A stretch of DNA of 64,000 nucleotides from Thalassoglobus polymorphus (GTDB taxonomy: Bacteria; Planctomycetota; Planctomycetia; Planctomycetales; Planctomycetaceae), in assembly GCF_007744255.1 (NCBI RefSeq), contig NZ_CP036267.1:6088001-6152000 (forward strand), in the 5' to 3' direction. Under the pieces are notes generated by a model. That model saw nothing but the letters and a program-made list of their open reading frames with translations. It was not told the origin of the DNA and did no database searches. Numbering within the stretch: the stretch's first letter is position 1; the number at the start of each line of letters is the position of its first letter. Shown piece after piece: positions 10,056 to 19,307 of this stretch. A program made the translations under genes and the position numbers.

Positions 10056-10790
10056 ATGGCGGCGTTGGAACGACGGACGATTGGTGAACTGAACTGCCAC
10101 GTGATTACAGCAGAGCATCCTGAATGCCTGGTTGTCCTGTGTCATGGATTTGGGGCGCCCGGGAATGACTTGGTCCAGATCGGTGCTTATCTGCTGGAGT
10201 CAAATCCGGAGTTTGTTGATCGTGTGACCATTGTCTTTCCGGAAGCTCCGTTGTCCCTCGCTGAGTTGGGGATGCCAGACGGAAGAGCATGGTGGCCGCT
10301 GGATATGATGCGGTTGAATCAGGTCGTTGAATCGGGAAATTATCGCGATTTGAGAGCCGAGTCGCCTGAGTTGCTTCCAAGTTCACGAGACAAAGTGCAC
10401 CAGGTCATCACCGAGCTTCAGGCCGAGTTGAAGCTCGATATGTCTCAGACGATCGTTGGTGGGTTCTCACAAGGTTCGATGCTGGTCACAGATCTCACCC
10501 TGCATGCGAATCCGAAACCTGCTGGCTTGGTGGTCTGGTCAGGAACGTTACTCAATGAAGCTGTCTGGCGCCCCTTGGCTGACAGCCTGAGTGGACTCCC
10601 GATCGTTCAAAGTCACGGAACGACCGATGAAATTTTGCCGTTCGAGGCAGCGGAGTCGTTAAAAGAAATGTTCAACGAAGCGGGAGCCCAGACCCGCTTC
10701 TTGAAGTTTTCCGGAGGGCACACCATTCCCCCAGAAGCAATCCAAGCGACCTCCGAACTGATTCAGCCACTTCTGAAGCAGGCTGAATAA
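10056..10790 (+). CDS. phospholipase/carboxylesterase-type alpha/beta hydrolase
   Basis: Cytoplasmic serine hydrolase of 244 residues in the Abhydrolase_2 (carboxylesterase/acyl-protein thioesterase-like) family. The oxyanion region is VVLCHGFGAPGND, the nucleophile elbow is GGFSQGSML, the acid is in GTTDEILPF and the catalytic histidine in FSGGHTIPPEA, in the expected order. The ATG at 10056 is preferred over a GTG 12 codons upstream because the conserved domain begins soon after it. Physiological substrate unknown. The neighbouring glycosyltransferase gene converges on it with only 13 bp between. Confidence 0.87.
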   Translation: MAALERRTIGELNCHVITAEHPECLVVLCHGFGAPGNDLVQIGAYLLESNPEFVDRVTIVFPEAPLSLAELGMPDGRAWWPLDMMRLNQVVESGNYRDLRAESPELLPSSRDKVHQVITELQAELKLDMSQTIVGGFSQGSMLVTDLTLHANPKPAGLVVWSGTLLNEAVWRPLADSLSGLPIVQSHGTTDEILPFEAAESLKEMFNEAGAQTRFLKFSGGHTIPPEAIQATSELIQPLLKQAE

Positions 10791-10803
10791 AAAGAGAAGA
10801 TGT

Positions 10804-11772
10804 TCAGACTCGTGGCGAGCGGTCATCGAGCTTGAGTAGCAATCTGCGGAAATTCCCATAGAACGATTCTAAGGAAAATTTCTCAGCAGCAGACTCTTTT
10901 GCATTTTGAGAGATTTGCAGCCGAGCCCCCGGATCTTGGATCTTCTGCAACGAAGTCGCGAAATTGTCGGGGTCTTTGCACAGGAAACCTGACTGCGCCT
11001 GATCGATCTGTTCAAGAAATCCTCCTCTCTCATCAACAATCGGAACGCACCCTGCCCGCATTGCTTCCGCGACCGTGCGACCGAATGATTCCGTCAAGGT
11101 CGGATGATGATAGAGCATTGCGTGCCACTTCCAGAAAAGTTCTCTTGCGTTGCTGGAAGCTGAATGAAAGATCGCTCGTCCATGACAGGCTTGTCTGAGG
11201 GCCTCTTGAATTTGATGCGGCGCGCCGACGAATTCCCATCTCACCGTGGGAAATTGCTCTGAGAGAATGTTGTAAAACTTGATGAGTTCAGCGGGCCACT
11301 TTCTCAGGATGGGAGTGCAAATTCGACCAACAGTTAAATCTTCATCCAGCGATCGTGCCGGTCTGGAACCGGTCTGAGGAGGGATCGGAATCGGTTGATG
11401 AAGAACCTGTGGATTCCCCGGGATCTGTTGGGACAACCAGTCTGAACAGGCGACATGAAAAGTGCATTGCGCCCGAGTTCCACTGGAGTGCTGGTACTGC
11501 AGTGACGGAATTTGAGACCGAATTGAAATGCGATTCGGCGCAGTGTTATGCAGGATGACAAAGTCGGGAGAGTGCTTTTGAAGAATCGCTTCTGTCAATT
11601 TTGATTCAACACAGAGTTCGCAATGTGCAAAGGCAGCGACCGTTTCCTTGGTTGGTGGTGAAAGAAACAAGACGACATTTTCATGCCCGGTCAACGCATG
11701 GGTGATCGTCCAGGCACATGCGGCTGTTCCTCCACAAATATTTCCGACATTACAAACCTGTAAGAATTTCAC
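10804..11772 (-). CDS. glycosyltransferase (GT4-like)
   Basis: Predicted nucleotide-sugar-dependent glycosyltransferase of the GT-B fold, 322 residues, cytoplasmic. The N-terminus VKFLQVCNVGNICGGTAACA fits the acceptor-side glycine loop. The C-terminal half has the GT4 donor signature YHHPTLTESFGRTVAEAMRAGCVPIV with the ESFG and EAMRAG elements. I chose GTG (11770-11772) because AGGA lies 8 bases upstream and this avoids overlap with the GT2 gene, which ends 54 bp earlier on the same strand; the two probably form an operon. The C-terminal codons (DDRSPRV) lie in a stretch that resembles the R1 core, so the 3' end may have been remodelled by a repeat. Confidence 0.82.
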   Translation of the reverse strand: MKFLQVCNVGNICGGTAACAWTITHALTGHENVVLFLSPPTKETVAAFAHCELCVESKLTEAILQKHSPDFVILHNTAPNRISIRSQIPSLQYQHSSGTRAQCTFHVACSDWLSQQIPGNPQVLHQPIPIPPQTGSRPARSLDEDLTVGRICTPILRKWPAELIKFYNILSEQFPTVRWEFVGAPHQIQEALRQACHGRAIFHSASSNARELFWKWHAMLYHHPTLTESFGRTVAEAMRAGCVPIVDERGGFLEQIDQAQSGFLCKDPDNFATSLQKIQDPGARLQISQNAKESAAEKFSLESFYGNFRRLLLKLDDRSPRV

Positions 11773-11826
11773 TTTGAGAATCCTGTTTTCTCGACAGTTT
11801 TCAATCACGAACAACGCCGCTGGCAT

Positions 11827-12528
11827 TCAATCAGCTTTGGAAAACCATTGTTGAAGATAGGTCTTACGGTCTCGTCGCCATTGTCTGCTTCGCGACGGCT
11901 GGCTTCTCGTCGTCCGATGCCCCAGATGCTCAACGGGTAGCCCCGGAACTTCCTGAACTCCTCGCAGTACCTGTTGTGATGATCGCTCGCGACTCTCGAA
12001 AGATTGAAGAATTCTGAGCTGAAGATCCGTGTCGGAAAAGTAGAGTCGATAACGCTCGTCGAATTGTCCGAGTCGATCAAAGTACGATTTCGCAAGCGCC
12101 AGGCACCATCCTTCGAGAAGTTTCCTCTTCGGAGATGTTGAGTCAAGATGCTGCGGAAATCTTGATTCAACACGTGATTTCGGACCGGAGATCAGGCACT
12201 CAGATTTGCGAATCGGCGCGATTAAACGCTCGCACCAGTCTCCGTGTGTCTCGACGTCGTTGTTCAAGAAGATCAGGAACACTCCCTGTGCGAGTTCCGC
12301 TCCACGGTTCCAGGAATAGGTGATTCCGCGATTCTCTGAATTTCGGACAACTTCAGTGTTCGAGAACTGGCGTTGTTGAATCGAACGTAACGCAGCCTTC
12401 GAACTTCCGTCGTCGACGAGAATAATCTGCATTGGGGATGAATGATGCTTGAGCAGCGACTCGATGCAGCGAATGGTCAAGTCGGCCTTTTCAAATTGAG
12501 GGACGATGATCGAAATTTCTGGTGTCAC
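11827..12528 (-). CDS. glycosyltransferase family 2
   Basis: Cytoplasmic GT-A glycosyltransferase, 233 residues. Motifs: ISIIVPQFEKADLTIRCIES, the nucleotide-binding ILVDDGSS, NRGITYSWNRGAELAQG, and the DxD-like LNNDVETHGDW. The C-terminal part RLYFSDTDLQLRI matches the acceptor-site region of rhamnosyl/glucosyl GT2 enzymes. The start is GTG with a strong GGAGG seven bases upstream. I checked the basic C-terminal segment for a frameshift; VEHLGHRTT ... YLQQWF is what the family shows, so the frame is correct. It precedes the GT4 gene, which suggests joint synthesis of a surface glycan. Confidence 0.85.
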   Translation of the reverse strand: MTPEISIIVPQFEKADLTIRCIESLLKHHSSPMQIILVDDGSSKAALRSIQQRQFSNTEVVRNSENRGITYSWNRGAELAQGVFLIFLNNDVETHGDWCERLIAPIRKSECLISGPKSRVESRFPQHLDSTSPKRKLLEGWCLALAKSYFDRLGQFDERYRLYFSDTDLQLRILQSFESRERSSQQVLRGVQEVPGLPVEHLGHRTTRSQPSRSRQWRRDRKTYLQQWFSKAD

Positions 12529-12878
12529 AAATCTGCCTCCCCATCTACAATCGTTTTCGAATGAGTGATCGCGTGTTGCCTCGTGGCGGACACCAATTCG
12601 AAAATGCTCTCACCCAAGTTCACGGACGCCTGCCTCTGAAGATGTCATAGAAGGTTGCGCTATCCGTTTTCCGGACTCGCAAAATGGGATTCTGACGAAG
12701 GAGGCAGCATGCGAGGTAGCATGAAATGGAGAGTTGTGAGAAATCTTTCTTCAGCTTCACTGCTGCAGATGTTTCGACTGGCAGTTGAACATCGTACTAT
12801 TTGAGCAACAGGTCGCTGGGAGCATGCGATCATCGGTTTAACGATCAATTTTTATCTTCACTGGTTCAAAGAGTAGCA
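12529..12878. other. intergenic interval with a rearranged R1 fragment
   Basis: 350 bp between divergent genes. 12553-12610 holds an odd R1 fragment: a forward core (TGCCTCGTGGCGGAC) joined to the reverse complement of the R1 5' end (ACCAATTCGAAAATGCTCT). The remainder shows no recognisable gene. Confidence 0.5.
12553..12610. repeat. chimeric R1 fragment
   Basis: Begins TTTTCGAATGAGTG, has the core GTTGCCTCGTGGCGGAC, then turns into ACCAATTCGAAAATGCTCT, which is the 5' end of R1 in the opposite direction. This is a foldback or deletion product of the element. Confidence 0.6.
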
Positions 12879-13652
12879 ATGACTGATTCGGAATCTACTC
12901 AGCTGAATGTTGCAAAAGTTTTGGAACATTCGCATTCCCCTCGCAGTATTGCGAAACGTCTCTCGCAGCAGCATCAACCCTCGTACTTAAAAGATTTCGT
13001 GTACGGGGCGATTGACGGTGCAGTGACGACTTTTGCTGTTGTTTCTGGAGTCGCAGGGGCGGGGCTCTCGCCGAATGTGGTCTTGATTCTGGGAGTTGCG
13101 AATCTGGTGGGCGATGGCTTCAGCATGGCAGCTGGAAATTTTATGGGGACCCGGGCTGAGCAGGAACAACTGGCGATGTTGCGGTTGATGGAGGAGCAAC
13201 ACATCGAAGTGAATCCTGAAGGTGAGCGAGAAGAGATTCGCCAGATTTTTCAGGCCAAAGGTTTCGATGGAGAGTTGCTTGATCAAGTCGTCGACGTCAT
13301 CACCGCCGATGAACATCAATGGGTTGAAATCATGCTTAAGGAAGAGCACGGGATGTCTTTAGTACCCACCTCGCCCTTCAAAGCAGCTGCGACAACATTC
13401 TTCGCGTTTTTCGGTGTCGGACTGATCCCGCTGTTGCCGTTTCTTGGAGTGTTAATCGGAGTCGACTTCAGTTCACAGCCGTATCTTGTCAGTACACTCC
13501 TCACAGCGGTTGCCTTCTTTATGGTCGGAGCTGCGAAGTCGCAATTTGTCGGCCGTCACTGGTTGTATTCTGGAATGGAAACACTTCTGGTGGGCGGACT
13601 TGCAGCTGGCTTAGCATTTCTCTGTGGAAGCCTGTTGAGTGGATTCGCATAG
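12879..13652 (+). CDS. VIT1/CCC1-family iron/manganese transporter
   Basis: Membrane transporter of 257 residues, predicted to move Fe2+ or Mn2+ across the membrane. The N-terminal block LKDFVYGAIDGAVTTFAVVSG and VANLVGDGFSMAAGNFMGTRAE are the diagnostic first helices of the family, with the conserved Asp and Met ligands. A cytoplasmic acidic, helical segment rich in Glu (EEQHIEVNPEGEREEI) corresponds to the metal-binding domain between helices 2 and 3. Three more hydrophobic helices follow. The ATG at 12879 is preferred over an upstream in-frame start. A tandem repeat array begins 14 bp after the stop. Confidence 0.9.
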   Translation: MTDSESTQLNVAKVLEHSHSPRSIAKRLSQQHQPSYLKDFVYGAIDGAVTTFAVVSGVAGAGLSPNVVLILGVANLVGDGFSMAAGNFMGTRAEQEQLAMLRLMEEQHIEVNPEGEREEIRQIFQAKGFDGELLDQVVDVITADEHQWVEIMLKEEHGMSLVPTSPFKAAATTFFAFFGVGLIPLLPFLGVLIGVDFSSQPYLVSTLLTAVAFFMVGAAKSQFVGRHWLYSGMETLLVGGLAAGLAFLCGSLLSGFA

Positions 13653-13666
13653 AATCAAACCGAGCA

Positions 13667-14162
13667 GTTTTGAAAAAGAAAGTACGCGACCTGTCTCGTG
13701 GGGATGGGTGATTCATCGCATGGGAAGCGTCCTTCACGGACACGAAAACACGAAGTGTTGCAGAGGGTTTTGAAAAAGAAAGTACGCGACCTGTCTCGTG
13801 GGGATGGGTGATTCATCGTATGGGATGCGTCCTTCACGGACACGAAAACACGAAGTGTTGCAGAGGGTTTTGAAAAAGAAAGTACGCGACCTGTCTCGTG
13901 GGGATGGGTGATTCATCGTATGGGATGCGTCCTTCACGGACACGAAAACACGAAGTGTTGCAGAGGGTTTTGAAAAAGAAAGTACGCGACCTGTCTCGTG
14001 GGGATGGGTGATTCATCGTATGGGATGCGTCCTTCACGGACACGAAAACACGAAGTGTTGCAGAGGGTTTTGAAAAAGAAAGTACGCGACCTGTCTCGTG
14101 GGGATGAGTGATTCATCGTATGAGAAGCGTCCTTCACGGACACAAAAACACGTAGTGTTCTA
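13667..14162. repeat. tandem array, five ~100-bp units derived from R1
   Basis: Five head-to-tail units start at 13667, 13767, 13867, 13967 and 14067, with an exact 100-bp period. Units 2-4 look identical, unit 1 has two or three changes and unit 5 several. Each unit contains CCTGTCTCGTGGGGATG and GCGTCCTTCACGGACACG, the R1 core in variant form, and ends with the hairpin AACAC-GAA-GTGTT. The last bases supply the TAG stop of the propeller gene on the minus strand. The minus-strand open frames inside it are by-products of the period. It is not CRISPR: there are no spacers. Confidence 0.95.
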
Positions 14163-15116
14163 GCGAAGCACATCAGCTTGGAATCCGACGGTTGCGGAGG
14201 CTGCTGTGGAATTGCCGAGGTTTTTGAAATCTTTGAATGTCCAGACGACTTCTTTGTCTTTGGTGATTTCGATGAGCTGAGGATTGTCGGGGCCGGCGTG
14301 GCAATTGCCGATGATGAGATTTCCGTTCGGAAGAACTTCGAGCGAGGTCACCCACGCGAGGGTGATTCCTTCCAGATCGTTTTGATGAACTGACCAGACG
14401 ACCTCTTTGCTCGGTGTCACTTCGATGACGCTGTGACCATTTCCGGTCGCGATCAATGTGTTTCCGTTTTTCAGGCGAAGAGAGTTGAAGGTTTGGTTGC
14501 CGAACGCTTCGGGACCGTGCCCTTTGGCTCGTTCTTTACCAAATAGTGGAACCTCGTACTCCCACACGATCTTTCCGTCTCGGTTGTATTCGGTGACTCG
14601 TCCTTCTGCCTCGTGGCAAACAAGATAGTTCCCAGATTCTATTTTGTGAGCCATGCGGACATCGCTGTGAGCGTTCGGTTTGGTGACCTGAAAAGGAAAT
14701 TCGTGGACGATTTTTCCTTTGCGGTTCACTTCGATGATTCTCCCGACGCCGTTCTCGACAATCATGGTGTTGCCGTTTTCGAGTCTCTGAAATGCGTGGA
14801 CTTCCAGCTTTTTGCCCTTGTTGCCGTGGCTGTTCGCGGAGTCATATTGCCAGACGACTTTGCCTTGGGGATTGATTTCAACCAGCTTTCCCCAGCCCTG
14901 TTGAGTTAAGAGATTTCCGTTTTCGAGTTGCTGAATTTTATGGACGGATCGCACTTTGTCAGTGGTCCATTCTACTTTCCCGTTTTCATCAAAGCGGACA
15001 ATTTTCCCTTTGTCGGCAGCGATCACTTTGTGCCGAGGTGATGAAACCTCTGCTGCGGAGAGAGTTAGTTGAGTTCCAGCAAAGAACAGTAGAACAAGGG
15101 AACATTGCCGCATCAT
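14160..15116 (-). CDS. secreted beta-propeller (PQQ/arylsulfotransferase-like) protein
   Basis: Exported protein of 318 residues with an N-terminal signal peptide (hydrophobic LVLLFFAGTQLTLSAAE). The rest is a series of about six to seven blades of the form 'xGKIVxxxDxNGKVxW ... xxLxNGNxLI', for example RFDENGKVEW, EINPQGKVVWQY, EVNRKGKIVHEF, EYNRDGKIVWEY and EITKDKEVVWTF. This is the pattern of PQQ-like or arylsulfotransferase-like propellers in planctomycetes. No catalytic site can be assigned; a binding or scaffold role is possible. Two adjacent ATGs (15116, 15113) follow a GGAG. The stop codon TAG lies in the last unit of the neighbouring tandem array. Confidence 0.8.
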   Translation of the reverse strand: MMRQCSLVLLFFAGTQLTLSAAEVSSPRHKVIAADKGKIVRFDENGKVEWTTDKVRSVHKIQQLENGNLLTQQGWGKLVEINPQGKVVWQYDSANSHGNKGKKLEVHAFQRLENGNTMIVENGVGRIIEVNRKGKIVHEFPFQVTKPNAHSDVRMAHKIESGNYLVCHEAEGRVTEYNRDGKIVWEYEVPLFGKERAKGHGPEAFGNQTFNSLRLKNGNTLIATGNGHSVIEVTPSKEVVWSVHQNDLEGITLAWVTSLEVLPNGNLIIGNCHAGPDNPQLIEITKDKEVVWTFKDFKNLGNSTAASATVGFQADVLR

Positions 15117-15247
15117 CGTCTCCGAAATCGCAATTGGTCAGCGTGGGTAAATCGTGACCGATACTTTAGTCGTTGCGAGAGTTGGAATCCATTCGCAGTG
15201 ATCAATTTGGCCAGTGAGATGCATTGATCACGAAGGAGTCGGCTCTG

Positions 15248-16780
15248 TTATTCGTAGAGCGGAGCGTGTCGGTACGGAGTCTCCAGAATCAGGACACACA
15301 TCACAGTCAGATACAATCTCCCTGCTTCGCGGCTTCGTTCGTGCGGAGCGCCGAGCGGTCGCAGGGGATGCCAACTCCCTTTGTCTCTCCCGCCAGAAGT
15401 TTGCCCCTTTACGATGAGAGGAAGGGTATGTTGAAACCATTGTTCCCAATTTTTATCGCCCAGATTGTGCAGCGTTTGTGCAGTGTAATACCAGGCGTAG
15501 ACGTTCCTGCGATTTGGTTTCCACTCGGGGGTGTTTTGCTGATTATTAAGGAACTGAGCTCCGACTTGCATCGGCAGATGGTCTTTGGGCCAGCCGAGCC
15601 ATTGGCGGCAGAGCAGGCCTTCTGCGGTCATCGAAAGTCGTTGCGGACCGTTCACGGGGAAATCTGGCCGATATTTATAAAAGGCAGGAGTCGATGGGCG
15701 TTCTTGAACCGAATCAAGAAAGCGTTCTGCCAGTGCGAATGTGTTCAGGTCGACGTTGATGTTCGCCATTCGTGCAGAGTGAAGTGCCATCAATGCCCAA
15801 CCGGTCACCGAAAGGTCTCCGATTCCGTCGTCATTGAGGGGGCGATACTTCCAGCCTCCAAGCAACTGGTTTTGAGAGTCAATTAAAAATTGAACTCCTT
15901 TCTCAGCTGGTCCTCGCAGCGACTCATCTTCAGTGAGAGCCAGCGCTTCACAGTACGCAATTGTTGCCTGGGCATGCGAATAAAAATGAGCTTCTCGCCC
16001 CTGTTCTTCGATGTCAAAGAAATCTCCATTTGCTCTTTGGGTCTGCCTGAGCCATTCCAAGCCTTTGCGAACTTCGGTCTGATAGTCTCCGTCAATGTGT
16101 GTCTGCCCATCTCCGAGCAGGGCAAGCAGTGCGAGTGCCGTCGCGCCGGTGTCGGTCTCGATCGTTCCGGCATCGGCATAGTCACCGTTTAATCGCCAGC
16201 GACCATCAGTTTCCTGCTGTTTCACAATCCAGCGGAGCCCATCCTGGATGGCTTCGCGACCGGTTCCTTTCTTTGCTCCTTGCCCGGTCCCGTCAGCTTC
16301 ACCTCGCTTCTGCTTTCTTAGCCGCAAAGAATTCGAAACATCAACCAGATTGAGAGACGGTTTGGTTTGCTGATTCTTCGGAGTTGTTGGAGCTTCAGCC
16401 GGTGTTTGCACAGTCGACTGCGACGCTTCCGAGTTTTTGTTCATGGAGATCGAAGGAATGACAATCGGCTGCACGATCTCAGGTGTTTCGGCAGGTTCTT
16501 GGGCATCTGATTCCACGATGGTCGACCAGCCTAATTCAAGAGGCGCAATCGTTTGCTCGGAAGATTGGAAGACAATCCACGTCAGGGTAAACAGGACAAC
16601 AACGTGGAACGCTAAGCTGACTCCCAGACCGGGTACGCTTTGCTTCAATCCTCCCAGAGCACGTTTCCAGTCCGCTTTTTGGAACGAACGAATTTGCGCA
16701 AGGGCTCTCGAACGACGTCTTTTGCGACGACGCTTCCTGATTTTTGGCTGAGGTTGATCAGATGGAGAGGGTTGAGACAT
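15248..16780 (-). CDS. membrane-anchored terpenoid-cyclase-fold (prenyltransferase/squalene oxidase repeat) protein
   Basis: 510 residues. The N-terminus is very basic (RKRRRKRRRSR), followed by one transmembrane helix (about residues 48-72, VSLAFHVVVLFTLTWIVF), then a Pro/Thr/Gln-rich linker, then an alpha-toroid from about residue 175. The repeats there, such as IQDGLRWIVKQQETDGRW, VRKGLEWLRQTQRANGDF and GVQFLIDSQNQLLGGWKY, are squalene-cyclase-like QW repeats. The DxDD acid motif of true cyclases is not seen, so an enzymatic role is doubtful. The start at 16780 is preferred over the longer frame to 16909, whose extra residues look non-coding. A related soluble protein is encoded at 18050. 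Confidence 0.75.
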   Translation of the reverse strand: MSQPSPSDQPQPKIRKRRRKRRRSRALAQIRSFQKADWKRALGGLKQSVPGLGVSLAFHVVVLFTLTWIVFQSSEQTIAPLELGWSTIVESDAQEPAETPEIVQPIVIPSISMNKNSEASQSTVQTPAEAPTTPKNQQTKPSLNLVDVSNSLRLRKQKRGEADGTGQGAKKGTGREAIQDGLRWIVKQQETDGRWRLNGDYADAGTIETDTGATALALLALLGDGQTHIDGDYQTEVRKGLEWLRQTQRANGDFFDIEEQGREAHFYSHAQATIAYCEALALTEDESLRGPAEKGVQFLIDSQNQLLGGWKYRPLNDDGIGDLSVTGWALMALHSARMANINVDLNTFALAERFLDSVQERPSTPAFYKYRPDFPVNGPQRLSMTAEGLLCRQWLGWPKDHLPMQVGAQFLNNQQNTPEWKPNRRNVYAWYYTAQTLHNLGDKNWEQWFQHTLPLIVKGQTSGGRDKGSWHPLRPLGAPHERSREAGRLYLTVMCVLILETPYRHAPLYE

Positions 16781-16988
16781 GGCAGGAATCAAAATTGATC
16801 GAGGCAATACCTCTGACTCATTAGAGCAGAACCATTTGAAAAGAAGCCGTGAATGGACTCTGCACAACGGGCATACACATCCGATTATCTTGGCAGATTC
16901 GTCCAGCACTGACGAGGAAGAGGCTCCGAGTATTTGCTAAGAGGTCCAGAAAGGCGAAAGCGTACAGTGAATTTCTGCTCACGAGTTG

Positions 16989-17189
16989 CTCGGAGATTGG
17001 TCGTCGCGTCCTGCCTCGTGGTGAGTGGTCTATGGAGTTGAGAGGGCGTTCTTCACGGGGACGTAAAGCATTGAAAATGCTCGGGGGCGATCCCAAGGTG
17101 ATTTTCGCGTCGTGCCTCGTGGTGAGTGGTCTACGGAGTTGAGAGGGCGTTCTTCACGGGTACGTAAAGCATTGAAAATGCTCGGGGGC
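16989..17189. repeat. two tandem R1-variant units (101-bp period)
   Basis: Two direct copies, with TGCCTCGTGGTGAGTGGTCT at about 17012 and again at 17113. Each continues GAGAGGGCGTTCTTCACGGG and ends with the hairpin AGCATT-GAA-AATGCT. This is a third stem sequence for the R1 terminal hairpin. On the minus strand the second unit directly follows the lipoprotein stop codon. The rest of the gap between the two flanking genes shows no gene. Confidence 0.8.
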
Positions 17190-17774
17190 TTATTGAGAAT
17201 AGACCGAGTGAAGTTTTGCGATGATTGCCTGTTCGAGGAGTGGGTCACGGCCTGCCGGGATCCATCTTGAGGGCGACGATTGTCCCACGACAGGATTGAG
17301 ATCTCGATTGAGCGGTTTACTCTCTTCGAAGGTCGCTGCTCCGGGGGAATTGGCGGCTATTCCAGGGAGGTCTTCTTTCTCTTTATAGGCCGCGACTGAG
17401 ACGAGGTACCCACCACCTTGCTCGTTCTGTTGCATGCTGATTTGAACAGTTCTGCGGACGGACTGCAGCGTTCCTTCCAGTCGACTCGAATAACCGACAG
17501 CATCCTTGTGCCACGGTTCGAAAAGACTTGCTCCGACTTTGGGGGATGTCTGCACGACTTTAGCTAATCGGTTTTCACGTTCAATTTCAAAGTTGAAATC
17601 ATGTAACACGTCGATCGCCCGCTCCCAGACCAACTCTTCGTTGTTTGTGGCAACAAGTAGTGGATTGCCTGTGACTGGTGCGGCTCCCGGCGCAGATGCA
17701 AAACGTCCTCCAGGGGGAAGCGCACAACCGCTCAGGAGGATGAGCATCAGCAATGAAAGGGATTTCGGAATCAC
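17190..17774 (-). CDS. putative lipoprotein of unknown function
   Basis: 194 residues with a type II signal peptide: MIPKSLSLLMLILLSGC, where LSGC is the lipobox and Cys17 the lipidation site. The GTG start at 17774 sits directly before it. The mature part has no domain I recognise; a region around residues 45-130 (LVWERAIDVLHDFNFEI ... VRRTVQISMQQ) looks like a compact alpha/beta fold. The C-terminal third is proline- and glycine-rich. It lies between two terpenoid-cyclase-fold genes, so an envelope role is plausible but not shown. Confidence 0.7.
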   Translation of the reverse strand: MIPKSLSLLMLILLSGCALPPGGRFASAPGAAPVTGNPLLVATNNEELVWERAIDVLHDFNFEIERENRLAKVVQTSPKVGASLFEPWHKDAVGYSSRLEGTLQSVRRTVQISMQQNEQGGGYLVSVAAYKEKEDLPGIAANSPGAATFEESKPLNRDLNPVVGQSSPSRWIPAGRDPLLEQAIIAKLHSVYSQ

Positions 17775-18049
17775 AAGACTTCGGAATGAAGAGGTCTAGA
17801 TGGGAAGGGTGAGTGGATCGGAAGTTTCCAGCATTTTCCGTTTTGCTGCAAGACCTTTCTACTGAAGCACTTCTGTCGAACTTTTCAGGGTTGGTGAGTC
17901 GACATAAGTTCTTTTGAGACTGTAGGTTCGCACGTCTGGAAGGGCTTGAAAATGGAAATTTTGACGTCAGGAAGTTAAGATGAGATCCCTGCGAGGGAAG
18001 TGTTCGTTCGCAGGATTTGAAAAATTATCTTGATTTGAGGTTGTGAGAG

Positions 18050-19171
18050 ATGTCGCTTCAACACAAAAAGACGTTTTCTGTCGTACTGGCGACTGGTCTC
18101 TTGTTGAGCTTCGGGGGAAGCCTGCAAGCAGTCGGTCCAGACGAGGCGAAATTGAAAGACTCCCGTCAGCAGGGCATCAAATATCTTTCGGTGACTCAAT
18201 CGGATGATGGCAGTTGGACTTCGCCCCACGCTCCGGGGATCACTGCACTCGTTGCACATTCCTTATTGCAAAGTGGTGTCAGTCGGGAAGATGAAGTTGT
18301 TCAAGCAGCTTTTGCTCATTTGAAAAGTCACCTCAAAGCAGATGGTGGAATCTATGACGTCGATTCCAGTCATCGTAATTACGAAACGTCGATTGCGCTG
18401 ATGGCCTTTCAGGCTGCCAATACTGATGGTCGTTACAACGAACTGATTCAGAACGCTGTCAAATTCCTCAAGAAGGTTCAGTGGGACGAAGAAGAAACCG
18501 GGAGCAAAGCGGACCCTGCGTTTGGTGGTTCAGGCTACGGAAAGCATCAGCGTCCCGACCTTTCCAATACGACGTTCTTTGTTGAAGCGTTGAAAACTGC
18601 AGGCGTCTCTTCAAATGATCCTGCAATGCAGAATGCACTGACTTTTATTTCTCGCTGTCAGAATTTGGAAAGTGAGCACAACACCACTGAGTTTGCATCG
18701 AAGGTCAATGACGGAGGGTTCTACTACACAATTGCAGCTGGTGGTTCTTCACAAGCTGGCACAACTCCGAATGGTGGACTTCGTTCGTATGCGAGCATGA
18801 CATACGCAGGACTCAAGAGCATGATTTACGCTGGAGTTAAAGAAGACGATCAGCGAGTGAAGGCGGCTCGAAACTGGATCAAGCAGTTTTATACGCTTGA
18901 TGAAAACCCGGGTATGGGGCAACAAGGTCTGTTCTACTACTACCACACATTCGCCAAAACTCTGGCTGTCTTAAAGGTTGACGAGTTCGAAGAAGCGGAC
19001 GGCACGAAGCACGATTGGCGTCAAGAACTTGCGAACCATTTATTCCAGGTTCAGAAAAAGAATGGAAGCTGGGTGAATCCCACAGATCGCTGGTTCGAAG
19101 GTGACCCGAATTTAGTGACAGCATATGCTCTTCTGGCTCTCAGCTACTGCGACCCGCCGACCTCGAACTGA
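18050..19171 (+). CDS. secreted terpenoid-cyclase-fold repeat protein
   Basis: 373 residues with a signal peptide ([17 protein letters not shown]). The mature part is an alpha-alpha toroid with QW-type repeats: [46 protein letters not shown], and a C-terminal [15 protein letters not shown]. In cyclases this fold acts on isoprenoids, but the DxDD motif is absent. Related planctomycete proteins are widespread and functionally uncharacterised. The gene is divergent from the lipoprotein gene and ends at a strong bidirectional terminator. Confidence 0.8.
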   Translation: MSLQHKKTFSVVLATGLLLSFGGSLQAVGPDEAKLKDSRQQGIKYLSVTQSDDGSWTSPHAPGITALVAHSLLQSGVSREDEVVQAAFAHLKSHLKADGGIYDVDSSHRNYETSIALMAFQAANTDGRYNELIQNAVKFLKKVQWDEEETGSKADPAFGGSGYGKHQRPDLSNTTFFVEALKTAGVSSNDPAMQNALTFISRCQNLESEHNTTEFASKVNDGGFYYTIAAGGSSQAGTTPNGGLRSYASMTYAGLKSMIYAGVKEDDQRVKAARNWIKQFYTLDENPGMGQQGLFYYYHTFAKTLAVLKVDEFEEADGTKHDWRQELANHLFQVQKKNGSWVNPTDRWFEGDPNLVTAYALLALSYCDPPTSN

Positions 19172-19250
19172 CTTCGAACTGGGGGTGGCTTGGGGTCGGC
19201 CTGTCCGATTCAATCTCAAATTGATTGCGTCTCGATGAGACGTTCCATGA

Positions 19251-19286
19251 AAAAAGGCATCAGTAAGAATTTACTGATGCCTTTTG
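19251..19286. terminator. bidirectional intrinsic terminator
   Basis: Perfect 11-bp stem GGCATCAGTAA / TTACTGATGCC (19256-19266 and 19271-19281) with a GAAT loop. It is flanked by AAAAA on the left and TTTT on the right. It serves the convergent genes at 18050 (+) and 19308 (-). Confidence 0.92.
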
Positions 19287-19307
19287 AACATTCATCATCT
19301 TCGGAAT

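Noticed and set aside
11827-12000. Frameshift in the GT2 gene because its C-terminus is unusually basic
   Set aside because: VEHLGHRTT and YLQQWF in the annotated frame match the GT2 C-terminal pattern, so the frame is intact.
13667-14162. CRISPR array
   Set aside because: Units are contiguous without spacers, repeats are 100 bp long, and no cas gene is near.
13655-14173. Four minus-strand frames of 62-79 codons, MSVKDASH..., repeating every 100 bp
   Set aside because: They are a result of the tandem array period, contain the R1 core and overlap each other; no ribosome site or conserved domain.
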